From Otis tarda (lineage: Eukaryota > Chordata > Aves > Otidiformes > Otididae): a stretch of 64,000 nucleotides of DNA. Location of the stretch: contig CM048591.1 of NCBI GenBank assembly GCA_026413225.1, positions 42,389,303 through 42,453,302 of the forward strand. Direction: 5' to 3'. Below, in pieces: positions 49,877 to 60,922 of this stretch; positions within the stretch are counted from its first letter, which is position 1; each line of letters begins with the position of its first letter. The translations under genes and the position numbers were made by a program. A model generated the notes under the pieces. It was not told the DNA's origin. It was given only the letters and a program-made list of their open reading frames with translations, and ran no database searches.

Positions 49877-50974
49877 TGGCCTCTTCAAGGATCTGAATGG
49901 CAGAGTATGATGGGATAAAGCCCTGGAGGGAAGAGAGGCCCAAGAAAGCTGGTTAATACTCCAGAATCACCTCCTCCAAGCTCAGGAGCAATGCATCCCA
50001 ACAAAGAGGAAGTCGGACAAAAATGCCAGGAGGCCTGCATGGATGAACAAGGAGCTCCTGAACCAACTAAAAAACAAAAAAGAAGCCTACGGAGGGTGGA
50101 AGCAAAGACAGGTAGCCTGCGAGGAATACAGAGAAATTATCCGAGCTGCCAGGGCTCAGGTTAGCCAAGCCAAAGTCCTGAAAGAATTAGATCTGACCAA
50201 AGATATCAAGGGCAACAAGAAAAGCTTCTATAGATACGTTGGTGGTAAAAGGAAGACCAGGGAAAACATGAGCTCTCTCCAGAAGGAAACAGGAGACCTG
50301 GTTACTTGGGACATGAAGAAGGCTGAGGTACTCAACAATTTTTTTGCCTCAGTCTTCACAGGCAAGTACTTTAGCCACATCACCCAAGTCACAGAAGGCA
50401 AAGGCAGGGACTGAGAGAATGAAGAATCACTCATTTTAGGAGGAGAGTAGTTTCAGGAACACCTAAGGAACCTGGAGGTGCACAAGTCCACGGGACCCGA
50501 TGAGAGGCATCTGTGGGTCCTGAGGGAACTGGCAGATGAAGTTGCCAAACCACTATCCCTCATATTTGGGAAGTCATGGCAGTCTGATGAAGTTTCCACT
50601 GGCTGGAAAAAGGGAAACATAACCCCCATTTTCAAAAAGGGAAACAAGGAAGACATGGGGAGGTACAGGCCAGTCAGTTTCACCACTGTGCCTGGCAAGA
50701 TCACAGAGCAAATCCTCCTGGAAACTATGCTAAGGCACATGGAAAATAAGGAAGTGATTTGTGACAGCCAACATGGCTTCACTAAGGGTAAATCGTTCCT
50801 GACCAGTTTGGTGGCCTTCTATAATGGGGTTACGAGCATCGGTGGATAAGGGAAGAGCAACAGACATCATGAACCTGAACTTGTGCAAAGCATTTGACAC
50901 TGTCCCATATGACATCCTCATCTCTAAACTGGAGGGACATGGATTTGACAGACGGACTACTGAGTGGATAAGGA
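49877..50974 (+). mobile_element. CR1 LINE fragment, both ends missing
   Basis: Begins in the distal endonuclease/linker part of ORF2 (CCCTGGAGGGAAGAGAGGCC, then [15 protein letters not shown] and [20 protein letters not shown]), continues through [70 protein letters not shown] and [20 protein letters not shown], and stops at TEWIRN (50974). The FADD region, C-terminal part and 3' tail are all absent. Single-base changes break the frame near 50412 and 50840. Loss of the 3' end is unusual for CR1, which normally truncates at the 5' side. Confidence 0.93.
50043..50974 (+). pseudogene. CR1 ORF2, linker to reverse-transcriptase motif A, broken
   Basis: Remnant of the polymerase gene in at least three frames: 50043-50414, 50478-50849 and 50824-51021. 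The motif A aspartates are visible as LCKAFDTVP. The remaining catalytic motifs (PQGSVLGP and FADD) are lost with the 3' part. Non-functional. Confidence 0.85.
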
Positions 50975-53900
50975 ATAATCAAAAAATTAAAGTTTATGAG
51001 ATTTACAATGGGTTTATATGAAAATTATTTGTAATGTCATTCATTTAGAATAATTTTAAATACCACATAAGCAAAGAGGTAGTATCTGTCCAAGTCCTAA
51101 TCAGATGATCAATCACCTTTGGTTAAAAGAGGAAGAGGAAGCAATAGGAAGCGATGTTTTTGAAGTTACCCCCCAGAGGTACAGGGTACAGGGGGGACAA
51201 GGGTACAGGGTACAAGGGGACAAGGGTACAGGAGGAACAAGGGGAATTTCACCTTACAGGAGTAAGACAGATTACTTCTATCATAGCATCATAGATTCTA
51301 TGTGTTCAACCAAGTAATTTATTTCCAATAAGACACAAAAGGCACTCCTGGAGCTCCATACGAAGGAAGGAAAAGTAAATGCGATACCAGTCCTTTTGGC
51401 TGGAATAGATAGAAATCAGTGAATAGGTTCAGGGAAGAGACAATCAGCCCTAACAACAGTCATGTCACCAATTTGCCTTCTTCATTGAACAACTACTCCT
51501 TTTGTCACCTTGGCAGAAAGCAACCTTTTTTCAAAGGGTTTTGCAGTAAGGTTGATAAGCAGGTGGAATAATTCTTCAATTAAATGGAAAAAAGGCAAAG
51601 TTTGCACATACAGGGACAGCACCACCACGAAATCCTCTGGCACTCCCTAAGACAGAAACAAAAAGTAGATTTATATTTCTTTGCATATTGAGTTAGTCAC
51701 CGAGGTTCCTTTCAGCCATCACAAAAAGCGAGTGCCTAGGTGCTCCCTGGTCACCGTTCACAAAAGTGACAGATGCTTACAAATCCCCAAATATCACTGC
51801 AGAAACTATGCTGAGGAATGTAAATAACATCACAGATATTATATTAAATGAAAATATTGGTATATTACAGGAATTTAAATAATTTCTTTCCTTCCATTTT
51901 GCAATGTGGTCCTGGACTCTTCTATATATATTCTTGTTTAATACAATTTAAAATATCTGAAAGAGAAAGTATGCAATCCTGGTAGGTTTCCCTGTGTCTT
52001 GTCTTTATCTTAGGTACTTACAGCTACTGAGAAATTGCTTTAAGTTTCAAAAATTTTGTATTGTGATAAATTCTCTGTTTATGCAAGATGATGTGGAAAC
52101 TTTTCAATGAGCTTACAGTAAAATACCAAACCTGCATTTCTGCATCAGAAAAAGAAGAAATTTTGTAATTTGTATTTCCTTTTAAGTACTTTTTAAAGGA
52201 TTGGGGGGGAGAAAGACTTTGGAGAAGAACGCGGGGGGCAGAACTGAAATAATAAAAATATGAAAATAGAAAAAAGTAGGAAAATATAAAAGAATTTTTC
52301 CAAAAGGGATTTTGTGGATTTTGGCACTGATAATAATTTGTGTGGAAAAATAATGTTTTCATGTGTGTTTAATCCTATGCCAAGACAGCTGCTGGTGCAG
52401 TAGCTATCTGCAACAAATTAGAGGGCAGTTAAAGTGAGATTTTCCACAATCAAGAACAAAGCAGGACCAGTTAGCATGAGGACAGCTTGTTCTTGTTGCT
52501 AATGTGTTTAAAAACTTGCTGCACATAATTTGAAACAGCTTTTGTGTGTGGATGACGACTCTGGTTTCCAAGGTCTAGTGCTAAATCAAAACCAAATGGA
52601 GAGAGTTGAATAAGAAAAAGACAAATTATACACTGATGTCTCCTGCTCTGGCTAAAGAGAAGGACTTTTTTTTTTTTTCATCATTGTTATTGATTTAAAA
52701 GTTAATTTCCCTCAGTATTAAAATATTTAATGGATGACAGCTGGCTGAAATCTGGAGCTTGCAGCCAGCTATCTGCTGAAGGAAAGCTCTCCATAAGTAT
52801 GGTGGCAGATATAACACACTTACAAATTATTTAAAGATGTATTACCTTTACTATTAAAGAAGTGGATGTTAAGAAGATTCAGTGCCTTTTTAATAGCTAA
52901 GCTGAATTCAATAGCTTTATTCCATGTAACTTTTTAGTTCATCGCAAGGTGAAATACATTGGCTGATCTCCTTGGAATCCAAACAAGTCTTGTCAAGTAT
53001 CAAACAAAAACTGTCATTTGAAGACCCAATTGTATTTTGAAAATTATATGTAGAGAAAAGAGTATAAATAATTGTATTTTTCTTGGTTTTTTTTTCTTTA
53101 TATTTCATAGGCACCACATGGCATGTGATATCTGTCCTTAGAAAGGTGAGAAATCTAGATTTCTTAAAGTCAAAGCAAAAATACCACTGATTTCAGCTAG
53201 ACCTGGAGTTCACTGAAGCCTTGAATTGCACTGGAAATAATAGCTATATAATGTGAAGATAAATGAAAAGAAAATGCCATTAAAATAATTATAATACTGT
53301 TTTGGAAGCCAGAATATGTTGAAAATCTTCCTAAATCTTTGACCTCGGGGAAAAGGCAACATTTGACTGGTAATTGTTTTTCAATATATGCATACAATGG
53401 AGCTTAGGCAATACTTGGCTGTTTGGTATATTTGGTGGGAAAATATTACAGTTGAGTACTATCTTTCCTTGTGCGTTCTGAAATAAAAAAGTGCTAACAC
53501 AAGTATCATTTTTATTAAAAGACAATTGACTTTTTTGCAGAATTGACTGAAGCTTAGTTTGATTTTTAGAGAAATATACAGAAAAATACAGGGATTTTTT
53601 TTTTTAAGTTAAAAACCCCCTAGTCAGATGTGCCATGTAATCAAGAAATCAATTAAAAAGAAAAGAGACCAATGCTAGTATCACCAGGCCTAGCTATACC
53701 CCTATATAAAGAAGCCTTCATTGCAGTCAGGTTTTATAAACATAGGACACTCTGAAATTGTCAGCCTGTTCTTAGATACAGGAAGCCTCCCAATGAAACG
53801 CGCATCGGTTTTTCTTCACTAGTTTGAGTCAGATATGCTCTGCCAACTACACTGTGAGGCAAATTATGAGCCTACAATTGTAGCAACACCAGAAGGTAAC

Positions 53901-56900
53901 TGTTGGCCCAATATGAATTAATTCTGTGCTACTTCCATCTCCTTGAATCAAAAATTAACACCAGTGTGTGATAGAATATGGATGCACAAAAGGGAACCTT
54001 GAAGAAAAGCGAAACAGGTGAGTGAGTAAAAACATATAAAACAACAATGAATAACCAAAGCAAAAGGTATAGAAGAGAAATACATAAGAAAAGAGAGGTA
54101 CAGACTGGCGACTCATAAGAGAGAAAAAATTATAAGGAGCACATGAGGCTAAGAAACTAAAGCACACAAAGATAAATTGAAACTGAGAATAGGACTTCTG
54201 AGTTTAGAGGATAAAATGAAACACTAAATGTAGAAGAGGGTAACTGTGGTTTACCAAACTCTTTGCAAGTCAAGTCCAAATTATAAGTCAAAGACAAAGT
54301 GAAAACATTGGCTATGGGAAAATATGTAAAGAGGATATAGTAGGCCACATACTAGATTACTCAAATAAGCATTCCAGTTTTTTATAACAGTCGAGGTTAC
54401 TACAGCTGGAAAATTGCCAATGGAACTTAAACTCCTGAGCACAAAAGAAACAATTTTCAGTGTAAACCTCACAATTCTCATTTTGTTGCCTCTGTCTGTA
54501 TTTATAAGCTTACCTTTAAGAACCCACTTTTAACATAATATGTTTAGATCTTCTCTTTATTAGGTTTATTTTTGCACATATTTAATGGACAGGCATATTT
54601 GCATAATTTAAAGGTATGTCCTGTAAGGAGTTAATTTGTCAAACATGCTACATTTATTTTTTTTGTAGTAGAGTCATGCATCCATTCATTACAGAGTGTA
54701 TCATATTTTTATTTTAAAGGACACATGGACGCTTTCCCCCTTCTCACCTGTTTCCAAAGCTTTTCATATTTACAGTCAACCCCACTAACGCAAGAGCAGC
54801 ATTCTCAAATGAGTGTGGTCATACTTGTGCAATGCATTGTTCTGTTTTGTTTAAATATAATTTGTGAAAACAAATAAAAGAAACAGAAGAAAAAAAAACA
54901 AAGATCATGTCATAATACCTGTATAACCAAGAATAGAGTTTGATCAGAATTCACTACCTTCTTTCTCGATATTTGCTTTAGCTGAAAGTTGTCTCTAACT
55001 TCAAAAGATGCTGGACAATGAAAGAGGAAATACCATGTTAAAAATTACATTGTTGTATCACAGGACATGAGAAAAAGCTTGTTAGTAATGTCATATTTGC
55101 ATTCAGGTTAGGAAAAACACCATGTTCAATACAAAAATTGCTTTTAATATTGACGTTCAATTCTGTGGCCCTTGATATAAGACAAAGCTTGCTGAGAGAG
55201 TGTATTTTCAACAGAATCTGGTATAATGCAGACTTTGAGGAAAGGTGAACATATGCACAGTGCTATGTTAGTCAATGGGCCTAAAAAATTAATAAATAAC
55301 CATGCAGAAAGCGATACTTTAGGGAGTGATGTTACAGTGGCAGGCAGTCCCTGTCTTATAACAGCATAAATTTATTCGTGCAGTTTTGAAGAAATGCGCC
55401 AAAGCTTGAGTTGCTATAAATTGAGGGAATTACACTGGCTTCCATGCAACTGCATCAATTCATGTCAGCTGAGAATTTAGCTCTAGTGTACCCACGAGAC
55501 TACAGAAACAGCCCTCCTATTCAGAATGATTCAGAAGCTGCCAAAATATTTTAACTCTGTACTACTGGAGATAAGACCTAGTTCTACTTACTTCTAAGAA
55601 CCAGACATACACTATTCTAAATGCAAAAAAAAAAATTGTGAGGAGTTAGTAGGATCTGGCTGCAATACTTCCATGAATATGTAACCTAGACATAAGAATC
55701 GTAGGCATATCAGGTTATTGGAATTTCTGAAAGGTCTATTTCAATTTAACAGAGATTGTTGTTCCTGCTTGCCTTCCCTCTTTTGCTGTTGAAGTTCATT
55801 ACAGTGAATAAGCCCAAGCTCAAACTCTCTGAAGTAAGATAAATACCGTAAAACAATATGATATATTTTGCCAAATATACACTCGATCCTTTTCCTTTGA
55901 AGTTGATATCATTACACAGTGGCTAAACCTGTCCTATTTTTGTTTAAAGAAAGGAGTTTAGACCTTGTATTCTAGACTATCAGATTGAAACTTGCTGCTT
56001 AAGTAAAACAGAAATGAATTACAGAAGGATTTCTTCCATTTCCAGGTGAAGCTTGGTTTCTTTTTAAAGCCAATTGCATGCCTAGATGCAGCCATCAGCT
56101 GTTTTCATTCTACATGACTATTTGTAAAAATTACTCAATAGGAAAGACTAAAGATATGCAAAATCTTTTTCCTCTTGTTATTCCAGCTGACAGCTTCATC
56201 AACAACATCAAATTACTGCCAAAATAATGCTCAGTCTCTTCAAAATGTGGATAGATATTCCTTTCCCAGAATAATTTAAAGGTCCTATACCATCAGATAC
56301 ACAAAAAATATTTCCATTTTTCATTACCAAAGTTTACAACATTTTTGATGATATGCCTCACAAGCTGTTCACAAATCTGTTTCTGTGTGGCTTTCTCTAC
56401 ATTGATTAATGGAGCAGCTTGAGTTCCCTCACATATAGCGAAGTATTTCTACCACAGAAATATTATCAAATCACTCTGGAGTACTTGGCTTCATGAAAGA
56501 AATGCTAGACAAAATCACAGAAGAAATCCTCTCTATTTCCAAATGTTTTGGGGCCAGAGTGAGAAAGGAAGGCATAAAGTTTTGAGACTATACTTTAGCA
56601 AGATGAAAAGGAGACAGAACTTCAAGTGCAGATGCAGTTCCAAAGAAACCAGCAGGACTGTTCAAGTGCTGAACCTGGATCTGATTATCTTGCAGAATCC
56701 AGGCTTGAATATGGATGGCAGATCTGTCCCAGGAGAATAACATGAAATGAAAAACTCTACCATATCCCTCCCTATTCCAACTTCTTGCCTTACTGCTTAT
56801 TAGCTTCCAAGTCAATGAACTGGCCTCCCTCTCTTTCTGCCTACTCCTCTGTTGCTACATTGCTGCTTGCTGTGTACCATGCATTTGAGGAGCTTCAGTT

Positions 56901-56964
56901 TTCTCTTTTGGTGCAGTAACACCTATTTTATGCATTTGAAAACAGGCTCCTTGAGAATATCCCC
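50975..56964. other. AT-rich unique DNA, no gene seen
   Basis: About 6 kb. A degenerate G-rich minisatellite sits at 51177-51244. The block 52420-52860 looks less random and is listed as a candidate conserved element. T-run at 52668-52679. Minus frames of 66-112 codons (52024-52362, 53955-54167 and others) have no domain and are very rich in F, S and Y, as expected of AT-rich DNA. Confidence 0.5.
51177..51244 (+). repeat. Short G-rich minisatellite
   Basis: Imperfect copies of units like GGGTACAGGGGGACAA and GGGTACA, about 68 bp. Several G-runs of three to six on the plus strand could form a quadruplex. Confidence 0.8.
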
Positions 56965-58755
56965 GGCCAGGGATAGGGTGAGGAAGGCTAAAGACCTGAT
57001 GGAATCGAATCTGGCCAGGAATATAAAAAGTAACAAGAAAAGCTTTTACAGGTATGTAGGGGACAAAAGAAAATCCAAGGAGAATGTAGGCCCCCTCCGG
57101 AAGGTAACGGGTGTCGTGGTTACCCGGGATGTGGAGAAGGCTGAGGTACTCAATGACTTTTTTGCCTCAGTCTTCACTGATAAGGGCTCTTGTCTCCCCA
57201 CCCAAGCTGTGGAAGGCACAGGCAGGGACTGTGAGGATGAAGAACCGCCCACGGTGCTTGAAGAGCAGGTTCAGGACCATCTAAGGAACTTGAAGGTGCA
57301 TAAGTCCATGGGGCCTGATGAGATCCATCCGCGCGTCCTGAAGGAACTGGCGGATGAAGTTGCCAAGCCACTGGCCATCATATTTGAGAAATCGTGGAGG
57401 TCTGGTGAGGTCCCCGATGACTGGAAGAGAGGGAACATAACCCCCATTTTTAAAAAGGGGAGTAAGGAAGACCCGGGCAACTACAGGCCGGTCAGCCTCA
57501 CCTCCGTGCCTGGCAAGGTCATGGAGCAGATTCTCCTGGAAACCATGCTAAGGCACATGGAGAGCAAGGAGGTGGTTGGTGACAGCCAACATGGCTTCAC
57601 CAAGGGCAGATCGTGCCTGACCAATTTGGTGGCCTTTTATGACGGGGTAACAGCATCGGTGGACAAGGGACGGGCAACGGATATCGTCTACCTGGACTTG
57701 TGCAAAGCTTTTGACACTGTCCCGCATGACATCCTTCTCTCTAAACTAGAGAGGCATGGGTTCGATGGATGGACCACTCGGTGGATAAGGAGTTGGCTGG
57801 ATGGCCGCACTCAGAGAGTGGTGGTCAACGGCTCAATGTCCAAGTGGAGACCGGTCACCAGTGGCGTCCCTCAGGGGTCCGTGTTGGGCCCGGCCCTGTT
57901 CAACATCTTTGTCGGCGACATGGACAGTGGGATAGAGTGCACCCTCAGCAAGTTCGCCGATGACACCAAGCTGTGTGGTGCCATCGACACGCTGGAAGGG
58001 AGGGATGCCATCCAGAGGGACCTTGACAGGCTGGAGAGGTGGGCCCGTGCCAACCTCATGAAGTTCAACCAGGCAAGTGCAAGGTCCTGCACCTGGGTCG
58101 TGGCAATCCCAGGCACAAATACAGGCTGGGCGGAGAATGGATTGAGAGCAGCCCTGAGGAGAAAGACTTGGGAGTGCTGGTGGACGAGAGGCTCAACATG
58201 AGCGGGCAATGCGCCCTTGCGGCCCAGAAGGCCAACCGCATCCTGGGCTGCATCAAGAGGAGCGTGGCCAGCAGGTCGAGGGAGGTGATTCTGCCCCTCT
58301 ACTCTGCCCTGGTGAGACCCCACCTGGAGTACTGTGTCCAGTTCTGGAGCCCCCAACACAAGAAGGACATGGACCAGTTGGAAAGGGTCCAGAGGAGGGC
58401 CACCAAGATGATCAGAGGGCTGGAGCACCTCTCCTATGAGGACAGGCTGAGAGAGTTGGGGCTGTTCAGCCTGGAGAAGAGGAGGCTCCGGGGAGACCTG
58501 ATAGCGGTCTTCCAATACCTCAAGGGGGCCTACAGGAAAGATGGGGAGAAACTGTTCAGTAGGGCCTGTTGTGATAGGACAAGGGGTAATGGGTTTAAAT
58601 TAGAAGGAGCTAGGTTTAGATTAGATATTAGAAAAAAATTTTTTACAATGAGAGTTGTAGAGCACTGGAACAGGTTGCCCAGAGAGGTGGTGGATGCCCC
58701 ATCCCTGGAAGTGTTCAAGGCCAGGCTGGATGAGGCTCTGAGCAACCTGATCTAG
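56965..58755 (+). pseudogene. CR1 ORF2 reverse transcriptase and C-terminal region, one frameshift
   Basis: Encodes the non-LTR reverse transcriptase that copies CR1 RNA at the target site. Visible motifs in order: [37 protein letters not shown], motif [12 protein letters not shown] (57689-57715, first catalytic aspartate), motif [12 protein letters not shown] (57860-57892), and motif C FADD (57953-57964, the two catalytic aspartates). One missing base near 58074 (FNQA block) shifts the frame, and the C-terminal part continues in the next frame from [15 protein letters not shown] to the stop. No other break seen by eye. The endonuclease is missing, so it could not act alone even if the frame were whole. 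The ATG at 56852 lies in flanking DNA. Confidence 0.93.
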
Positions 58756-58850
58756 TCAGGGATGTCCCTGCTCTTGCAGGGGGGTTGGACTAGATGACCT
58801 TTGAAGGTCCCTTCCAACTCTAACCATTCTATGATTCTATGATTCTATGA
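56965..58850 (+). mobile_element. Young CR1 LINE, 5'-truncated, 1.9 kb
   Basis: The most complete CR1 in the window. It starts abruptly at GGCCAGGGATAGGGTGAGG, inside the ORF2 linker, runs through the whole reverse transcriptase and C-terminal part, the stop codon at 58753-58755, and a ~95-bp 3' UTR ending in three ATTCTATG-type octamers. The endonuclease domain and 5' UTR are absent. The 3' 662 bp are near-identical to 38052-38713 in the opposite orientation. No clear target duplication. Confidence 0.97.
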
Positions 58851-60320
58851 TACCTTACAAAAGGCAGAGTGAAGAGACAGACAAATGTGGCTTTAATTAG
58901 TGATTTAAAGCACAGTAATAAACAGGTGTAAAAGTACAGGTTAGCTGAGCTCTGAAGGGGCTGTTCTTTGAAATTAGCAGTATAGCTGTTACTGTGAGCT
59001 TTTTGCTATAAAGTAAGGGCAGATGCTTATAAGGGTTTTGGAAGATGTGTACCAGGGCAGTACAGGATGCCAGACAGTATTATTCTCAGTATTTTCAGTC
59101 AAGAAAGTTAAAACAAATCCTGCCCTACTTGTCTAAACTTTCTCACTGCTCTAGGTTAAAAATACCATCAGATCAGCTGAGGATGTTCCCCTTATAGGCT
59201 TATATCATGACAGTATTCTACATTTCCTGGAAAAGCCGTAAGTCAAATGGCTGCAGCTCCTCAGGTGCCTCTAAAATGTTATGTGCTCTCCTCTAAAAAA
59301 ACCACAAATATACTGAATTTTGTTGCCTGAGCATCTCCAGAGAGATGTCATATGACTGAAAAGTGACCCTACTGAAGCACTGCTGGGTGCATACTTAAAA
59401 TACAGACAGTAGAAATTGGTGCTTACTTTTTATGTGCAACATTTTTTAAGTTTAATAAGGAGGAAGAATAAGTATAGTATTTCTGGTGGTAAGAAACATT
59501 TTTCCCCCTTGCAAGTGAAATCTTTTGAGGGTGGGGGAAAAAAAGGGACTCTTAAAATAACAGCTTTTTAAACTTTTGACATGTCTAACAAAAAGAAAAC
59601 GTAAAGGTTCCATGTTATGCTACTGCCTGCTGCTTAACTAGAGTCATAAGGTCACTCTGTAACACACTTCTTTTGTGCACGTCTATGCAGTGGTGAAGAA
59701 AGGGAAAGCTGCCAACTCCCTAAATAGGTATTAAGCTTTCTCTTCCCTTCTGCCTCACCCGTTCACTCCCTCCCTCCCAACTCTAAACCCACAGTCCGGG
59801 TTTTCAGCACTGCTGCTTTAAAGCCTGAAAGGACTTTGCTCAGAAACATTCTTGACCCTGAAAAGAGGTTTTTCTCCATTGCCTCATATGTTCTTCTTAT
59901 CCAAACATAACATTACTGCATTCAAAGGCAGATTTGCTAAAATACTGAGGCCTAAAATGGCACTGACAGGCACCTAGGTTAATATCTTTTTTAAAAAATA
60001 GTGATAACTCTTTTTTAGATCTTTTACTCTGATTTGCACAGTATGCAGAACTTGCATACATATTGTAGTTTGGGGATATTACCAGAAGAGGTATACAAGA
60101 CATCTTAAAGGTTTTTCATCCTCAAATGCAAACTATGTTTAATAAGAAATCTGGACTAGGATGCAAAATTTTGGAAATATTTTAAAATTATTTGCACTTC
60201 ACTTTTGGATTTTTGTTACTTCGTTAACTTCAAATGCTAAGTAAGCATTTAGGCTGAATTCAGTAATCCAGTATGAATGGACATTGAGTAGGTGGAAAAT
60301 TACAAAACCTTGCTATTTGT
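58851..60320. other. Unique DNA, no gene seen
   Basis: AT-rich to mixed composition between two CR1 copies. No repeat or exon recognised. Confidence 0.55.
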
Positions 60321-60922
60321 TCATAGAATCATAGAATCAAAGAATAGTTTGGGTTGGAAGGGACCTTTAAAGGTCATCTAGTCCAACTCCTCTGCAAGAA
60401 GCACGGAGATCTCCAACTAGACCAGGTAGCTCAGAGCCTCATCCAGCCTGGCCTTGAATGTTTCCAGGGATGGGGCATCCACCACCTCTCTAGGCAACCT
60501 GTTCCAGTGTTTCACCACCATTATTGTAAAAATTTTTTTTCCTGAGGTCTAGTCTGAATCTACCTCCATCTATTTTAAAACCGTTACCCCTCATCCTGTC
60601 ACAACAGGCCCTGCTAAAGAGTTTCTCCCCATCTTCCTTAGAAGCCCTGTTAAGATACTGCAAGGCTGCTATAAGGTCTCCCCAGAGCCTTCTCTTCTCC
60701 AGGCTGAACAACCCCAACACTCTCAGCCTGTCCTCATATGAGAGGTGCTCCAGCCCTCTGATCATCTTCCTGGCCCTCCTTTGGACTTGCTTCAACAGGT
60801 CCACGTCCTTCTTATGTTGGGGGCTCCACAGCTGGACGTAGTATTCAAGGTGGGGTCTCACCAGAAGTGGAGTAGAGGGGCAGAATCACCTCCCTCAACC
60901 TGCTGGCCACGTCTCTTTTGAT
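60321..60922 (-). mobile_element. CR1 LINE, 5'-truncated, mid-age
   Basis: 602 bp on the minus strand from the tail (TCATAGAATCATAGAATCAA on plus) into the C-terminal ORF2 region: [40 protein letters not shown] and GETLEQVA. A base change around 60860 breaks the frame. It ends at CTGCTGGCCACGTCTCTTTT, a 5' truncation at nearly the same CR1 position as the copy at 38.7 kb. More diverged than the two young copies. Confidence 0.94.

Noticed and set aside
56852..58201. A 449-codon open frame, the longest in the window, as a host gene
   Set aside because: From residue ~38 on it is CR1 reverse transcriptase ([18 protein letters not shown]). The ATG lies in flanking DNA and the end is a frameshift product.
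57871..58515. 214-codon minus-strand frame
   Set aside because: Antisense of CR1 ORF2. The same frame appears opposite the 38-kb copy.
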